Shown here: positions 9,412 to 20,222 of the stretch, piece by piece
Layout: each line of letters begins with the position of its first letter
How positions within the stretch are numbered: position 1 is the stretch's first letter
Made by a program: the position numbers and the translations under genes
The notes under the pieces: model-generated
Database searches by the model: none
What the model was told of the DNA's origin: nothing
Seen by the model: the letters and a program-made list of their open reading frames with translations, nothing else
From: Staphylococcus cornubiensis
GTDB lineage: Bacteria; Bacillota; Bacilli; Staphylococcales; Staphylococcaceae
NCBI RefSeq assembly: GCF_900183575.1
Contig: NZ_FXUZ01000003.1
Coordinates: 1 to 64,000, forward strand
Direction of reading: 5' to 3'
Length of the DNA: 64,000 bases

Positions 9412-10251
9412 TTAACGCTTTCCTTTCTTATCAAACGGCCAACTTAACACTTTCGCCTCACGATATAACGGAATGTCTTTTTTAAATCGACGCCATACAA
9501 TAAAGACAACACCTATGATAATGCATAGAATTGACACCGCCTGCGCAATTCGAATCGTTTCAGTTAACATTAAACTATCTGTACGCAATCCTTCTATGTA
9601 AAAACGTCCAATTGAATACCAAATTAAATATACGAAAAATGTTTCGCCAATTCTTAAACGGCGACGTAAAGTAATTAAAATAATAAATCCTATAACATTC
9701 CATATCGATTCATATAAAAATGTCGGTTGATAATAAACCCCGTTCACTTGCATGTTTTCAATAATAAATTCAGGTAAGTGGAGAGACTCTAAAAACGAAC
9801 GACTCACTGGACCACCATGTGCTTCGTGGTTCATAAAGTTACCCCAACGGCCAATCCCTTGTGCTAAAATAATACTTGGCGCTACAATATCACCTAATTG
9901 AAACGGATGCCAGTTTTTTCGATAACAGTAGTAAATACCCACTGCAAACGCTCCTATAAGTCCACCATGTATCGCTATACCGCCATGCCAGATCATCGGA
10001 ATTTCTAGCGGATTTTGGACATAATAATCCAGTTGGAAAGCCACGAAATATAAACGTGCAGTAATAATAGCGACGAATACACAAACTAATAAAATATTCA
10101 CAAGATCATCTTCGCGGAATCCTACCGACTGAGCACTTTTTTGTGCTATCCAATATCCAATAAGTATCGCACTCGCTATGATAATACCGTACCATTTCAC
10201 TTCTAAGCCACCTAATGAAAAGGCGACGGGGTCAATGTATCCTATCATCAT
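9412..10251 (-). CDS. lgt: Prolipoprotein diacylglyceryl transferase
   Basis: A 279-residue integral membrane enzyme that adds diacylglycerol from phosphatidylglycerol to the lipobox cysteine of prolipoproteins. It has about seven hydrophobic segments. The [10 protein letters not shown] motif lies near residue 95, and the Lgt signature [14 protein letters not shown] near residue 135 carries the essential Arg and Asn. The start codon overlaps the hprK stop (ATGA), indicating translational coupling. It ends next to the acetyltransferase start. Confidence 0.97.
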   Translation of the reverse strand: MMIGYIDPVAFSLGGLEVKWYGIIIASAILIGYWIAQKSAQSVGFREDDLVNILLVCVFVAIITARLYFVAFQLDYYVQNPLEIPMIWHGGIAIHGGLIGAFAVGIYYCYRKNWHPFQLGDIVAPSIILAQGIGRWGNFMNHEAHGGPVSRSFLESLHLPEFIIENMQVNGVYYQPTFLYESIWNVIGFIILITLRRRLRIGETFFVYLIWYSIGRFYIEGLRTDSLMLTETIRIAQAVSILCIIIGVVFIVWRRFKKDIPLYREAKVLSWPFDKKGKR

Positions 10252-11189
10252 TCTGTGTCTCCTTTATTTTGTTGACTATTTTTTAATATTTCAGCATTTA
10301 AACGTTCGTTAAATTCTTCTGCCGTATTAATGCCCATAATGTTCAAGCGGTAGTTCATTGCCGCCACTTCAATAATGACAGCTACATTTCGACCAGGACG
10401 AACGGGAATCGTCTTTTTCGTGATTTCCGTATCTAAAATTTTAAGCGTTTCGTGATTTAAACCGACACGATCGTATAACTTATCTTGATGCCAAGTTTCT
10501 AAATTAATATTCAAGCGAATTCTTTTTTGCGTTAAAATCGAACCCGCACCGAACAATGTCATTACATTAATAATGCCCAGGCCTCTAATTTCTAACAAAT
10601 GTTCGATAATTTTAGGCGCCTTACCGATTAATTGATCTTTCGTAATCTCTTTAATCTCTACATTATCATCTGCGACAAGACGGTGTCCTCGCTTAACAAG
10701 TTCTAGAGCCGTCTCACTTTTACCTATACCAGAATCCCCTGTAATTAACACGCCGACACCATATACATCGACAAGGACGCCATGTAACGAAGTCGAATTG
10801 GCAAGCTCATGTTCAAGGTACGTCGTTAAACGTCCCATGACACGTGTTGTTGCTTCGTCGACATAAATCAGTGGCGTATCCAACTCCTTTGCCGCCTCTA
10901 ACAACTCATCCGGTGCATCATGTCCACGCGTAATAATAATTGCTGGTGTTTCTGGACGACAAAGTTTACGCATGCGCCCTTGACGTTCAGCATCTGGTAA
11001 TAAATTATAGAATGACAGTTCCGTCGTTCCTAAAAGTTGGATACGGTTGGAAGCATAGTGAGAAAAATACCCTGCCATCTCCAAACCGGGTCTAGAAATA
11101 TCTGTATTATGTATCGGACGATTTAACCCCGCTTCTCCAGCGACAACATTCATATTAAATCGCTTCACTAAATCTTCAGTCGTTAGCAT
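10248..11189 (-). CDS. hprK: HPr kinase/phosphorylase
   Basis: A 313-residue bifunctional enzyme that phosphorylates or dephosphorylates Ser46 of HPr, controlling CcpA-dependent catabolite repression. The Walker A GDSGIGKS is at residues 151-158, and the HprK signature [12 protein letters not shown] is near 203. It is the first gene of the hprK-lgt-acetyltransferase-TPR operon. Upstream is a 1.3-kb non-coding region with two repeat copies. Confidence 0.97.
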   Translation of the reverse strand: MLTTEDLVKRFNMNVVAGEAGLNRPIHNTDISRPGLEMAGYFSHYASNRIQLLGTTELSFYNLLPDAERQGRMRKLCRPETPAIIITRGHDAPDELLEAAKELDTPLIYVDEATTRVMGRLTTYLEHELANSTSLHGVLVDVYGVGVLITGDSGIGKSETALELVKRGHRLVADDNVEIKEITKDQLIGKAPKIIEHLLEIRGLGIINVMTLFGAGSILTQKRIRLNINLETWHQDKLYDRVGLNHETLKILDTEITKKTIPVRPGRNVAVIIEVAAMNYRLNIMGINTAEEFNERLNAEILKNSQQNKGDTE

Positions 11190-11768
11190 CTAATCACCTC
11201 AGTTTTACTGTTTATTTCAAATCGCATTTCATCACACAATCACTTTTTGTGTCTGATTACGCTTTTCATTATACATGAATCTCCGCATTTGAAACACAAT
11301 TCAACATGTCTGACATTCATCTAAAATCCACATCATCCTACTTTTATCGTGATGTGTAAATCAGGTACAACACTTGACTGTTCCTATTTTACATATCGCG
11401 CATTGTAATAATACACATCAAACCATTTTCAAACTATTTTAGATTTAAAAGTATACCACTAAAAAGCGACAAGAGATACTCAACTTTAGTATGAAACCAA
11501 AAATAAAATGCCATTTATAATTGTCTTTGGATAATCACTCACTAAAACATTTTAGGAAGCATCATGAACTCACTGCTACAAACGTCTCGATTCAATCTCA
11601 TATGCGCACAGTGATAGAAATGCAGCACTTGGAAAACAGAACCTATTCAGTTCCCTCGTACTCCTTACATCCACTCATTCAACTAAAAAAGTGAATAGAA
11701 TCGATGGAGCGTTGAATGGGACTTACACTTTTTATGTATAAATAGCACGTAAGGTGTGATGCTCTTTT
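11190..11768. other. Non-coding region upstream of hprK
   Basis: About 580 bp of AT-rich sequence without a credible ORF. It presumably contains the hprK promoter next to 11190, but I could not fix convincing -35 and -10 boxes. It runs into repeat copy B. Confidence 0.5.
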
Positions 11769-11990
11769 GGTTTGCAAGAACCGCACGAGACTCCTGAGCG
11801 ATAAAGTTAAAAATCAAATTGATAATTTTTAACTTTGACTGTGGTTGCTATTTATCGCAGTAGCTGTCTGACTTCTCAACGCGCCCGCTTTTGAAAAGTC
11901 TAGTCAGTCTTGCGGGGGCAGTATTACGAAATCTTGTTTCCACATGAGATTTCTGTACTGCTCCCAAAATCCGCCAACGCTTCAACCATG
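11769..11990 (-). repeat. GATTGCC-type structured element, copy B (right end diverged)
   Basis: In minus-strand orientation it has the same order of blocks as copy A: GGATTTTGGGAGCAGTAC, the GCAGTA/TACTGC hairpin, GACTTTTCAA/TTGAGAAGTC arms, GCGATAAATAGCAACC and CTCAGGAGT. A third hairpin (arms at 11803-11814 and 11825-11836, AAAGTTAAAAAT/ATTTTTAACTTT) is well formed here. The GATTGCC end is diverged to GTTTGC, and the far end beyond about 11990 no longer matches. Confidence 0.75.
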
Positions 11991-12143
11991 TTCAGTTCAA
12001 TCTACTGTTGGCGAGTTGAGACAAGTCGTCAACTTTTATACCTTCTCATTCAATAAGGAAAGCATGCGCGAAAGACAGCGTATAGTGAATGGTACGCTCA
12101 TTTTTCTGCATGACTCATATTACAGGTGAAGCCACTCCACCTT

Positions 12144-12427
12144 GATTGCCAAAGCCGTGCAATACTCCTGAGGGATAGAGTTAAAAACAAAATGTCGTCT
12201 TTTAACTCTGATAGTGGCTACTGTTTATCGCAGTAGCTGTCTGACTTCTCAATGCTCATGCTTTTGAGAAGTCTAGTCAGCCTTGCGGGGGCAGTACGAC
12301 GAAATCTTTGTTACTCATAAGATTTCTGTACTGCTCCCAAAATCCAATTCAGCTTCCTTCAATTACGATATAGCTGAATTTAGTCGAAGGTTCAGCCCCT
12401 TGGAACGCGCAGCACGGTTAGGCAATC
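12144..12427 (-). repeat. GATTGCC-bounded structured element, copy C
   Basis: A complete 284-bp copy in minus orientation. Ends GATTGCC (12144-12150) and GGCAATC (12421-12427) are inverted, and the next bases also pair (GCCGTGC with GCACGG). It contains the CGCGTTC...CCTTCGACTAA block, the GCAGTAC hairpin, GACTTCTCAA/TTGAGAAGTC arms and a third hairpin at 12177-12209 with arms AGAGTTAAAA/TTTTAACTCT. It lies about 370 bp from copy B in the same orientation. Confidence 0.8.
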
Positions 12428-12477
12428 TATGTATTACGACAACCTACTCTATGTTAGTCACATGTCCTAAAAACTAA

Positions 12478-12507
12478 AGGAAGTGTACCATTCACAGCAC
12501 ACTTCCT
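12478..12507 (-). terminator. Terminator of the uvrBA-116 aa gene operon
   Basis: Arms AGGAAGTGT (12478-12486) and ACACTTCCT (12499-12507) lie just past the stop of the 116-residue gene; on the minus strand they are followed by TTTAGTTTTT. Confidence 0.8.
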
Positions 12508-12514
12508 CTACACA

Positions 12515-12865
12515 TTAATCTTTCTTCATTTTCTCTCTCACTTCATTCAACGTCTCTTCCACTTTCTTCAAAGCCGCTTGACGCTCACTTTCGCTCATCT
12601 CTTTCACTTTATCACGATTCACACTAATAAACTTTTGTCCATGTTTCAAAAGACTCGCTACACTATCTAACGTGCTATTCACAAATCCTTCTACCGTTTC
12701 TTCAAAATCACGCGTAGTTTTTTCAGAACGATCGCTTTTATCTTTTTTTGTTGAATGTTCTACTTTTTCTTCCGTTGTCATCGCGTCCAATAATGTCGTT
12801 GCTTCTTCTACAGAAATTTTGCCAGCTTGTAACAATTCAAGTACTTTTACTTTAGCTTCTTCCAT
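12515..12865 (-). CDS. Small charged helical protein with YvlB-like N-terminus, unknown function
   Basis: A 116-residue protein. Residues 1-30 (VLELLQAGKISVEEATTLLDAM) are the short helical module found at the N-terminus of YvlB/DUF2089-type proteins. Residues 35-55 are Lys/Ser/Glu-rich, and the C-terminal half (residues 70-116) is a strongly charged helix that may form a coiled coil. There is no membrane segment. It starts 3 bp after the uvrA stop, so it is co-transcribed with uvrBA and perhaps LexA-controlled. Function is not known. Confidence 0.8.
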   Translation of the reverse strand: MEEAKVKVLELLQAGKISVEEATTLLDAMTTEEKVEHSTKKDKSDRSEKTTRDFEETVEGFVNSTLDSVASLLKHGQKFISVNRDKVKEMSESERQAALKKVEETLNEVREKMKKD

Positions 12866-12868
12866 GGG

Positions 12869-15712
12869 TTAGCCCTCCATTCGTTCCTTATCACGCGCTA
12901 ATACAGTTTTGAGATAACGACCGGTATAAGATTCTGGGATAGCGGCAATTTCTTCAGGTGTCCCTGTCGCAAGAATTGTACCACCGCCGTCACCACCTTC
13001 AGGACCTAAATCAATTAAGTTATCTGCTGTTTTGATGACATCTAAATTGTGTTCGATAATCACCACTGTGTCACCATTTTCAACGAGTCGATTGAGCACT
13101 TTTAATAATCGACTAATATCATCAACGTGTAATCCTGTCGTAGGTTCATCGAGAATATAAATTGAACGCCCAGTCGCACGTTTGTGTAGTTCTGATGCAA
13201 GTTTGACACGTTGCGCTTCACCACCTGAAAGTGTCGTTGCAGGTTGTCCAAGCGTGATGTAACCTAATCCAACATCAACTAAAGTTTGTAGTTTGCGCTT
13301 GATTTTAGGAATATTTTCAAAAAATTGAGTCGCATCTTCTACAGTCATTTCTAATACGTCAGCAATATTTTTACCTTTATATGTCACTTCTAACGTCTCA
13401 CGATTGTAACGTTTACCATGACACACTTCACAAGGTACATAAACATCAGGTAGAAAATGCATCTCTATTTTAATAATACCATCACCTTTACACGCTTCAC
13501 AACGACCACCTTTAACATTGAAACTAAATCGTCCCTTTTGATAACCGCGCACTTTCGCTTCATTTGTTGAGGCAAAGACATCACGAATATCATCAAATAC
13601 ACCTGTATACGTAGCAGGGTTAGAACGCGGTGTACGGCCAATCGGTGACTGATCGATATCAATAATTTTGTCGATTTTATCCATTCCTGTAATTTCATCA
13701 TGCTCGCCAGGTTTCACTTTCGACTTGTTGATAGCTTTTGCAAGTGACTTATAAAGCACTTCATTTACGAGTGAACTTTTCCCTGAACCAGATACCCCTG
13801 TCACCACATTCATGACAGAAAGCGGAAAATCAACATCGACATTTTTAAGGTTATTGCTACGTGCACCTTTGATTGAAATTTTGCGATCTGTCACAGGACG
13901 ACGATGTTCAGGAACTGGAATGAATTTTTTACCGCTCAAATATTGCCCTGTGAGTGACTTTTTATTACGCATCACTTGTTTCGGCGTACCACTTGCAATC
14001 ACTTCACCACCATGCTCACCCGCACCAGGACCAATATCAACAAGATAATCCGCCGCAATCATCGTATCTTCGTCGTGTTCTACAACAATTAATGTATTAC
14101 CTAAATCACGCATTTCTTGTAATGTATGAATTAAACGGTCATTATCTCGTTGATGCAAACCAATAGAAGGCTCATCAAGTACATACAATACGCCCGATAA
14201 ACGTGACCCAATTTGTGTCGCGAGTCGAATACGTTGCGCCTCACCACCTGACAATGTGCCAGACGAACGATTGAGTGTTAAATAATCGAGTCCTACATTA
14301 TTTAAAAAGGCTAAACGTGACGTAATTTCTTTTAAAATTAAATGTGCAATTTGTGCATCTTGTTCAGACAACTCGATATTCTCGTAATATGTCAATGCTT
14401 CTTTAATGGATTGTTCCACCACTTCACCGACATTTTTACCTGCTACATAAACAGACAATGCTTCACGACTCAAACGTTGACCATGACACGTTTCACACAC
14501 TTGTTCACCCATATATTTTTGCATCATTTCACGCACATATTCAGAAGGTGATTCGTGGTAACGACGTTCAATATTAGGCACCACTCCTTCAAATGGCATC
14601 GTGCGTTTACGTTCTTGACCGAATTTCGATTTGAATGTAAAGTCAATTTCTTTGTCACCTGAACCATATAAAATGATATTTTTTTGGCGTTCAGTCAATT
14701 TTTTAAATGGTTTATCCATATTGATTTTGTACACTTCACAAACACGTTTTAACATAGAGGGATAAAAGTCAGAACTTGTCGGCTCCCAAGGTAAAATCGC
14801 GCCTTCATTGAGGGTCTTATCTTTATCAGGAACGACTAAATCTAAATCTACAGTTAACTTTTGTCCTAAACCATCACACGTTGGACACGCACCGAATGGA
14901 CTGTTAAAACTGAACATTCTCGGTTCTAATTCCCCAATTGAAAAGCCACAAATAGGACACGCATGCTTTTCAGAAAACTCTAGCTTATCCCCATCAATAA
15001 TATCTACGACGAGTCGTCCATCCGCTAATTCGAGTACAGTCTCGATAGAATCTGCTAAACGTGTTTCGATGCCAGGCTTCACTACTAAGCGATCAACTAC
15101 AATTTCAATCGTATGGTTTTTATTTTTATCGAGCTCCGGCACTTGTGTCACGTCCATAATTTCACCATCAACACGTACACGCACATAACCTTTTTTGCTA
15201 ATATCCGTTAATAATTTTTCATGTGTCCCTTTACGATGGTTCACAACGGGTGCTAACAATTGAATTTTCGTACGCTCTTCTAGTTCCATAATACGATCAA
15301 CCATTTGTTGTACTGTTTGTGATTCAATTTCAATACCATGATTTGGACAAAATGGTTTGCCGATACGTGCATATAGAAGACGAATGTAATCGTAAATTTC
15401 CGTTACCGTTGCCACAGTTGAACGCGGATTTTTACTCGTCGTCTTTTGATCAATCGATATCGCTGGAGACAAACCTTCAATAGTATCGACGTCTGGTTTA
15501 TCCATTTGGCCTAAAAACTGACGTGCATATGCGCTTAAAGACTCCACATATCTCCGTTGCCCTTCAGCATAAATCGTATCAAATGCTAATGAAGACTTCC
15601 CTGAACCAGATAGCCCCGTCATAACAATGAGTTGATTTTTTGGCAATTCGATATCAACATTTTTTAAATTGTGGGCACGTGCCCCTTTCACTACGATTGA
15701 TGGTTCTTTCAT
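12869..15712 (-). CDS. uvrA: Excinuclease ABC subunit A
   Basis: A 947-residue damage-recognition ATPase of nucleotide excision repair. It has two ABC modules. The first Walker A GLSGSGKS is at residues 33-40 and the second (GVSGSGKSS) near 640. Both LSGGEAQR signatures are present. Zinc-finger cysteines appear in [10 protein letters not shown]...CPTCDGLGQ and CEACKGDGI...CEVCHGKRY. The ATG at 15712 aligns with S. aureus UvrA and has AAGGGTG upstream; a GTG at 15721 overlaps the uvrB stop. It is in operon with uvrB and probably SOS-induced. Confidence 0.98.
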   Translation of the reverse strand: MKEPSIVVKGARAHNLKNVDIELPKNQLIVMTGLSGSGKSSLAFDTIYAEGQRRYVESLSAYARQFLGQMDKPDVDTIEGLSPAISIDQKTTSKNPRSTVATVTEIYDYIRLLYARIGKPFCPNHGIEIESQTVQQMVDRIMELEERTKIQLLAPVVNHRKGTHEKLLTDISKKGYVRVRVDGEIMDVTQVPELDKNKNHTIEIVVDRLVVKPGIETRLADSIETVLELADGRLVVDIIDGDKLEFSEKHACPICGFSIGELEPRMFSFNSPFGACPTCDGLGQKLTVDLDLVVPDKDKTLNEGAILPWEPTSSDFYPSMLKRVCEVYKINMDKPFKKLTERQKNIILYGSGDKEIDFTFKSKFGQERKRTMPFEGVVPNIERRYHESPSEYVREMMQKYMGEQVCETCHGQRLSREALSVYVAGKNVGEVVEQSIKEALTYYENIELSEQDAQIAHLILKEITSRLAFLNNVGLDYLTLNRSSGTLSGGEAQRIRLATQIGSRLSGVLYVLDEPSIGLHQRDNDRLIHTLQEMRDLGNTLIVVEHDEDTMIAADYLVDIGPGAGEHGGEVIASGTPKQVMRNKKSLTGQYLSGKKFIPVPEHRRPVTDRKISIKGARSNNLKNVDVDFPLSVMNVVTGVSGSGKSSLVNEVLYKSLAKAINKSKVKPGEHDEITGMDKIDKIIDIDQSPIGRTPRSNPATYTGVFDDIRDVFASTNEAKVRGYQKGRFSFNVKGGRCEACKGDGIIKIEMHFLPDVYVPCEVCHGKRYNRETLEVTYKGKNIADVLEMTVEDATQFFENIPKIKRKLQTLVDVGLGYITLGQPATTLSGGEAQRVKLASELHKRATGRSIYILDEPTTGLHVDDISRLLKVLNRLVENGDTVVIIEHNLDVIKTADNLIDLGPEGGDGGGTILATGTPEEIAAIPESYTGRYLKTVLARDKERMEG

Positions 15713-15717
15713 GCATT

Positions 15718-17700
15718 TCACCCTTTTGATTTTAGTTCAAATAATAAATCTCTTAATTCGGTTGCTTTTTCGAAATCTAATGCTTTTGCAGCTTCCTTCA
15801 TTTCTTTTTCTACATTTTCAATCGTTTTCTCACGTTCTTTTTTCGTCATTTTCTTCGGTACTTCTTTGCGTTGATCTTCATTTGTTTCATCCGTTTCAAC
15901 CGTCGCACTAATGACATCATGAATTTGTTTATTAATCGTTTTTGGTGTAATACCGTGTTTTTCATTGTAAGCCATTTGAATTTCACGACGGCGTTCCGTT
16001 TCATCAATTGCGACTTGCATTGAATCTGTTATTTTATCAGCATACATAATCACTTGACCTTTATCGTTACGCGCTGCACGACCTATCGTTTGGATTAATG
16101 AACGCTCAGAACGTAAGAACCCTTCTTTATCCGCATCAAGGATTACGACCAATGAGACCTCTGGAATATCAAGACCTTCTCTAAGCAAGTTAATGCCGAT
16201 GAGTACATCATAAGTGCCCATTCGTAAATCTCGAATAATTTCAATCCGTTCTAACGTTTTAATTTCAGAATGCAAGTAATTAACCTTTACACCCGCTTCT
16301 TTCAAATAGGTTGTTAAATCTTCACTCATTTTTTTCGTTAATGTCGTAATGAGCACACGGTCACCTTGTTCAGTACGTTCTTGAATTTCACTGAGTAAAT
16401 CGTCAATTTGATTTTTCGTAGGGCGGACTTCGATTTTCGGATCTAATAAGCCGGTTGGTCGAATGATTTGTTCGATCATTTCGTCTGTATGTTCGATTTC
16501 ATATGGACCTGGTGTCGCCGATACATAGACCAGTTGTTTCGCTTTTTGTTCGAACTCTTCAAATTTTAACGGTCTATTGTCTAAAGCACTCGGCAAACGG
16601 AAGCCATGCTCGACCAACACTTTCTTACGTGCTTGGTCTCCATTATACATCCCGCGAATTTGAGGTAACGTCACATGAGATTCATCAATCATTACGAGCC
16701 AATCATCACCAAAATAATCTAACAAAGTATACGGTGTAGAGCCGAGTGGACGTAACGTGAGATGAACCGAATAGTTTTCAATACCAGAAGTAAAGCCCAT
16801 TTCACGCATCATCTCTAAATCATAATTCGTCCGTTGTTCTAAACGTTGTGCTTCGAGTAATTTATTTTCACTTCTTAAATGTTCAAGTTGTTCCTCTAAT
16901 TCTTTTTCAATGCGTTCGATAGCGATTTTCATTTTTTCTTCGCGGGTAACGAAGTGAGAAGCTGGGAATAGCGCAAAGTGTTCGCGTTCTTTTAATACTT
17001 CCCCAGTTAAATAATTAATTTCACTAATACGGTCTACTTCATCACCAAAAAATTCCACACGAATACATAACTCTTCACGTGAAGCTGGGAAAATTTCAAC
17101 GACGTCACCGCGCACTCTAAATGTTCCACGTCTAAAATCAATGTCATTTCGTGTATATTGCACGTCGACGAGCTTTCTTAATAATTCACTTCGGTCCATT
17201 TCCATTCCCACACGGATACTCACGACTAAGTCACGATATTCGTCTGGATTACCTAAGCCATATATACAACTCACGCTGGCAATAATAATGACATCATCTC
17301 TCTCAAATAGTGCGCTCGTTGCTGAGTGTCTCAATTGGTCAATTTCATCATTAATCGATGCATCTTTTTCAATAAACGTATCGGTAGACGGAACATACGC
17401 TTCTGGTTGGTAATAATCGTAGTAACTTACAAAATATTCCACTCTATTTTCAGGAAAGAAGGTTTTGAACTCACTGTACAATTGCCCTGCTAACGTTTTG
17501 TTATGTGCAATAATGAGTGTCGGTTTGCCCACTTCTTTAATGACATTACTCATCGTAAACGTTTTACCTGTACCCGTTGCACCGAGTAATGTTTGATGAC
17601 GTTTCCCTTCTCGTATCCCTTTCGCCAGTGCTTTTATCGCTTGAGGTTGGTCCCCTTGTGGCTCAAAATTTGAAGCAATTTTAAAATCATGATGCTCCAT
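15718..17700 (-). CDS. uvrB: Excinuclease ABC subunit B
   Basis: A 660-residue helicase-like subunit that verifies damage and recruits UvrC. The Walker A GATGTGKT is at residues 40-47, the beta-hairpin [12 protein letters not shown] near 92, and [11 protein letters not shown] near 338. Motif VI is QTIGRAARN. The C-terminal UVR domain ([17 protein letters not shown]) binds UvrC. AGGAGG lies 10 bases before the start. A sigma-A promoter with a LexA box sits 34-74 bp upstream, so the uvrB-uvrA-116 aa operon should be SOS-regulated. Confidence 0.98.
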   Translation of the reverse strand: MEHHDFKIASNFEPQGDQPQAIKALAKGIREGKRHQTLLGATGTGKTFTMSNVIKEVGKPTLIIAHNKTLAGQLYSEFKTFFPENRVEYFVSYYDYYQPEAYVPSTDTFIEKDASINDEIDQLRHSATSALFERDDVIIIASVSCIYGLGNPDEYRDLVVSIRVGMEMDRSELLRKLVDVQYTRNDIDFRRGTFRVRGDVVEIFPASREELCIRVEFFGDEVDRISEINYLTGEVLKEREHFALFPASHFVTREEKMKIAIERIEKELEEQLEHLRSENKLLEAQRLEQRTNYDLEMMREMGFTSGIENYSVHLTLRPLGSTPYTLLDYFGDDWLVMIDESHVTLPQIRGMYNGDQARKKVLVEHGFRLPSALDNRPLKFEEFEQKAKQLVYVSATPGPYEIEHTDEMIEQIIRPTGLLDPKIEVRPTKNQIDDLLSEIQERTEQGDRVLITTLTKKMSEDLTTYLKEAGVKVNYLHSEIKTLERIEIIRDLRMGTYDVLIGINLLREGLDIPEVSLVVILDADKEGFLRSERSLIQTIGRAARNDKGQVIMYADKITDSMQVAIDETERRREIQMAYNEKHGITPKTINKQIHDVISATVETDETNEDQRKEVPKKMTKKEREKTIENVEKEMKEAAKALDFEKATELRDLLFELKSKG

Positions 17701-17733
17701 TCACTGTCCGCCTCCTATCTACTTAGTATTCAT

Positions 17734-17774
17734 ATTTTAACAGAACACCTCTATAAAATACAAACATTTGTTCG
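17734..17774 (-). promoter_or_regulatory. uvrB promoter with LexA (SOS) box
   Basis: On the minus strand TTGTAT (17758-17763), 18 bp and TAAAAT (17734-17739) form the promoter. The 14-mer CGAACAAATGTTTG (17761-17774, minus strand) differs by one arm base from the Gram-positive LexA consensus CGAAC-N4-GTTCG and overlaps the -35 box. Confidence 0.88.
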
Positions 17775-17896
17775 TAATCCAACACAAAGAGGAGTGCTTC
17801 TGATAACATTCAAACTGTGTCAGATTCACTCCTGGTGTGACTATGGTCGCTATTTCTAAGCAAGGGGCATACGTGATGTTTGTCACAACAAAACGT

Positions 17897-18151
17897 TTAC
17901 ATGCCTCCTTCTTTATCATGTTCAATATGATGAATTTTAAGTTCTTCTACAATAGTATAACCTGCTAACAATGATACTACATCAAGGAAAATAATCCATT
18001 CATTATGGAAAAAACCTTTATAAACTGAAGCACCAATCACGATTAATGTAATGAGCGTACCCATCCATTTACTTCTCGTTATTGCGCTGAAAATAACCAC
18101 AAGGACACAAGGAAAAAAAGCGGCCAATAGATACCAAATCAACCCTATCAC
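17897..18151 (-). CDS. csbA: CsbA-family small membrane protein
   Basis: An 84-residue protein with about three hydrophobic segments (residues 2-22, 29-45 and 53-68), matching CsbA, which is a sigma-B-controlled membrane protein in Bacillus and lies upstream of uvrBA there and in S. aureus. The GTG start overlaps the stop of the HD-domain gene by four bases, indicating coupling. An imperfect hairpin at 17790-17833 lies downstream and may act as a weak terminator before the uvrB promoter. Molecular role unknown. Confidence 0.85.
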   Translation of the reverse strand: MIGLIWYLLAAFFPCVLVVIFSAITRSKWMGTLITLIVIGASVYKGFFHNEWIIFLDVVSLLAGYTIVEELKIHHIEHDKEGGM

Positions 18152-18789
18152 ATCTTTCTTTTATTTAGGATTTGCATCGTCATTTCTTTTAATTCAGTGC
18201 GTGGTATAAATCTTTCAGTTAACATTTCTGGAATAATATTTTCAATAAAATCCTGTACAGAAGCCAAGTGATCAAACTGCATAATCGTTTCGAGACTCAT
18301 CTCATATATTTCAAAAAATAGAGGTTCAGGATTACGCTTTTGGATTTCACCAAATGTTTCATATAATAAATCAATTTTATCAGCGACCGATAGAATTTGT
18401 CCTTCTAACGAATCGTCTTTACCTTCTTGTAAGCGGCGGCGATAAATATCCTGGTACTGTTCTGGAATTTCTTCCTTAATGAATGTATCAACCATTTCTT
18501 CTTCCACTTGTGAGAACAGTTTTTTCAATTCACCACTTGCATACTTCACAGGCGTTTTGATATCACCGGTGAACACTTCAGCAAAGTCGTGGTTCAATGC
18601 TTTTTCGTATAAACTTTTCCAGTCTACAGTCTTACCATGATATTCTTCAACCGTACCTAAATATTGAGCAATTTTCGTAACTTTGAAAGAGTGCGCGGCT
18701 ACATTATGCTCGAAATATTTAAATTTCCCGGGTAATCGAATAAGTTTTTCTAAATCTGATAATCTTTTAAAATATTGATGAATGCCCAT
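18148..18789 (-). CDS. HD-domain phosphohydrolase, YfbR-like
   Basis: A 213-residue HD-superfamily protein. Metal-binding residues are visible as His in the EHNVAAHSFKV segment (near residue 30), the HD pair in ALNHDFAEVFTGD (near 70), and Asp in SVADKIDLLYETF (near 138). This resembles YfbR-type 5'-deoxynucleotidases; the substrate is inferred only from family. The start at 18789 has GAGGAGG 7 bases upstream, unlike the in-frame ATG at 18810. It is translationally coupled to csbA. Confidence 0.87.
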   Translation of the reverse strand: MGIHQYFKRLSDLEKLIRLPGKFKYFEHNVAAHSFKVTKIAQYLGTVEEYHGKTVDWKSLYEKALNHDFAEVFTGDIKTPVKYASGELKKLFSQVEEEMVDTFIKEEIPEQYQDIYRRRLQEGKDDSLEGQILSVADKIDLLYETFGEIQKRNPEPLFFEIYEMSLETIMQFDHLASVQDFIENIIPEMLTERFIPRTELKEMTMQILNKRKM

Positions 18790-19078
18790 AATCAACCTCC
18801 TCTTGTTCATGTTTACATTTGATGTCCATTTGTTGATTATATTAACACATTTATTCTGAAAATATCACTTGTTTCTTAAGCTTATAAAAAATAAATTGGA
18901 TATCATTCCGAAGTCTATCGGTATCCTGTCCAGGTTAATAGCAAGACCTAGTGTTTCAATCTTGGATAAGCTTTTTTAATTCCGTCATCATCATATAAAC
19001 AGAGCACTTTCTTCTAATAAAATACACTTCAGGGCTCGGACAATTCCATGCCCCAGCCCTCACTTTGTTATTTTTCTT
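18790..19078. other. Intergenic region between prfB and the HD gene
   Basis: About 290 bp without a gene. A possible prfB terminator is at 19031-19060 (arms AGGGCT and AGCCCT, minus strand), but the following bases are not clearly T-rich, so it is weak. Imperfect inverted repeats GGATATC/GGTATCC near 18898-18925 have no assigned role. Confidence 0.4.
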
Positions 19079-20186
19079 TTATTGCATTTGATGTCTTAAA
19101 TACGCTTCGATAAACGGACCGATTTCGCCGTCCATTACCGCATTGACGTTACCTGTTTCTTCATTCGTACGGTGGTCTTTCACCATAGAATAAGGATGGA
19201 ACACGTAAGAACGAATTTGACTACCCCAGCCAATCTCTTTTTGCTCACCACGAATAGCAGCTAACTCTTGTTCTTTTTGCTCTAACTCAAGTTGATAAAG
19301 TTTCGCTTTCAACATTTTCATCGCTGCTTCTCTGTTTTTAATCTGTGAACGCTCATTTTGGTTATTCACAACAATACCCGTCGGATGGTGTGTAATACGG
19401 ATGGCTGATTCAGTTTTATTGATATGCTGCCCCCCCGCACCAGAAGCACGGAAAGTATCCACAGTAATATCGTCTGGGTTGATTTCAATTTCAATCTTTT
19501 CGTTGTTAAATTCAGGAATCACGTCGCATGACGCAAATGACGTATGGCGACGACCTGAAGAATCAAACGGTGAAATACGCACGAGACGATGGACGCCTTT
19601 TTCTGCTTTTAAGTAACCATAAGCATTGTGACCTTTGACGAGCATTGTCACACTTTTAACACCTGCTTCATCACCTGCTTGGTAGTCCACGATCTCTACT
19701 TTAAAACCTTGTTGTTCACAGTAACGTTGGTACATACGTAACAACATATTTGTCCAGTCTTGAGATTCCGTTCCACCTGCACCAGGATGTAGCTCGAGAA
19801 TAGCATTGTTCGCATCATGCTCACCATCAAGTAACAGTTGCAACTCGAATTGATCCACTTTCGCTTGGAATCCGATGACTTCTTGTTCTAAGTCATCTTT
19901 CATTTCCTCATCGTACTCTTCTTGTAACAATTCATGCGTTGCAACCATCTCTTCAAGTGTTTCAGCCACATTATAGTAACTGTTCACAACAGATTTTAAT
20001 GCATTGTTTTGGTCGATAATCGTTTGTGCACGATCTTGATCATCCCAAAACTGCGGATCCGCCATCATTTCTTCATATTCTTGGATGTTCGTCTCTTTGT
20101 TTTCTAAGTCAAAGAGACCCCCTAAGTTGTTCTAATTTTGTAGCAAAACTATCCATATTGCGTTTAAGTTCGGACAATTCCATCAT
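19079..20186 (-). CDS. prfB: Peptide chain release factor 2 (programmed +1 frameshift)
   Basis: RF2 recognises UGA and UAA stop codons. The gene is read in two frames. Codons 1-25 run from ATG at 20186 to CTT at 20114-20112, then UGA at 20111-20109; ribosomes slip +1 so that decoding resumes with GAC at 20110, giving 343 more residues (368 in total). The slip site has the classic internal Shine-Dalgarno AGGGGG (20123-20118) three bases before CTT-TGA. The protein has the RF2 SPF tripeptide ([10 protein letters not shown]) and the catalytic GGQ ([12 protein letters not shown]). AAAGGAG precedes the start. This is a normal autoregulated gene, not a pseudogene. Confidence 0.97.
20109..20123 (-). 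promoter_or_regulatory. prfB programmed frameshift site
   Basis: The minus strand reads AGGGGGTCTCTTTGA. The AGGGGG pairs with 16S rRNA, CTT is the slippery codon and TGA the in-frame stop that RF2 itself recognises, so low RF2 favours frameshifting and its own synthesis. Confidence 0.96.
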
Positions 20187-20222
20187 GTATCGCTCCTTTT
20201 AAATATTCAACTATTGCCACTG

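Noticed and set aside
11944-12129. 61-residue ORF in the gap between hprK and the uvrA operon
   Set aside because: It begins inside repeat copy B and has no ribosome site or family resemblance.
12283-12477. 64-residue ORF in the same gap
   Set aside because: It lies almost wholly within repeat copy C and is not shared by the other copies.
17737-17925. 62-residue minus-strand ORF before uvrB
   Set aside because: Overlaps the csbA end, the LexA box and the uvrB promoter; no ribosome site.
20109-20111. In-frame stop codon in prfB taken as a disrupting mutation
   Set aside because: The internal Shine-Dalgarno, CTT slip codon and UGA are the normal RF2 frameshift signal.
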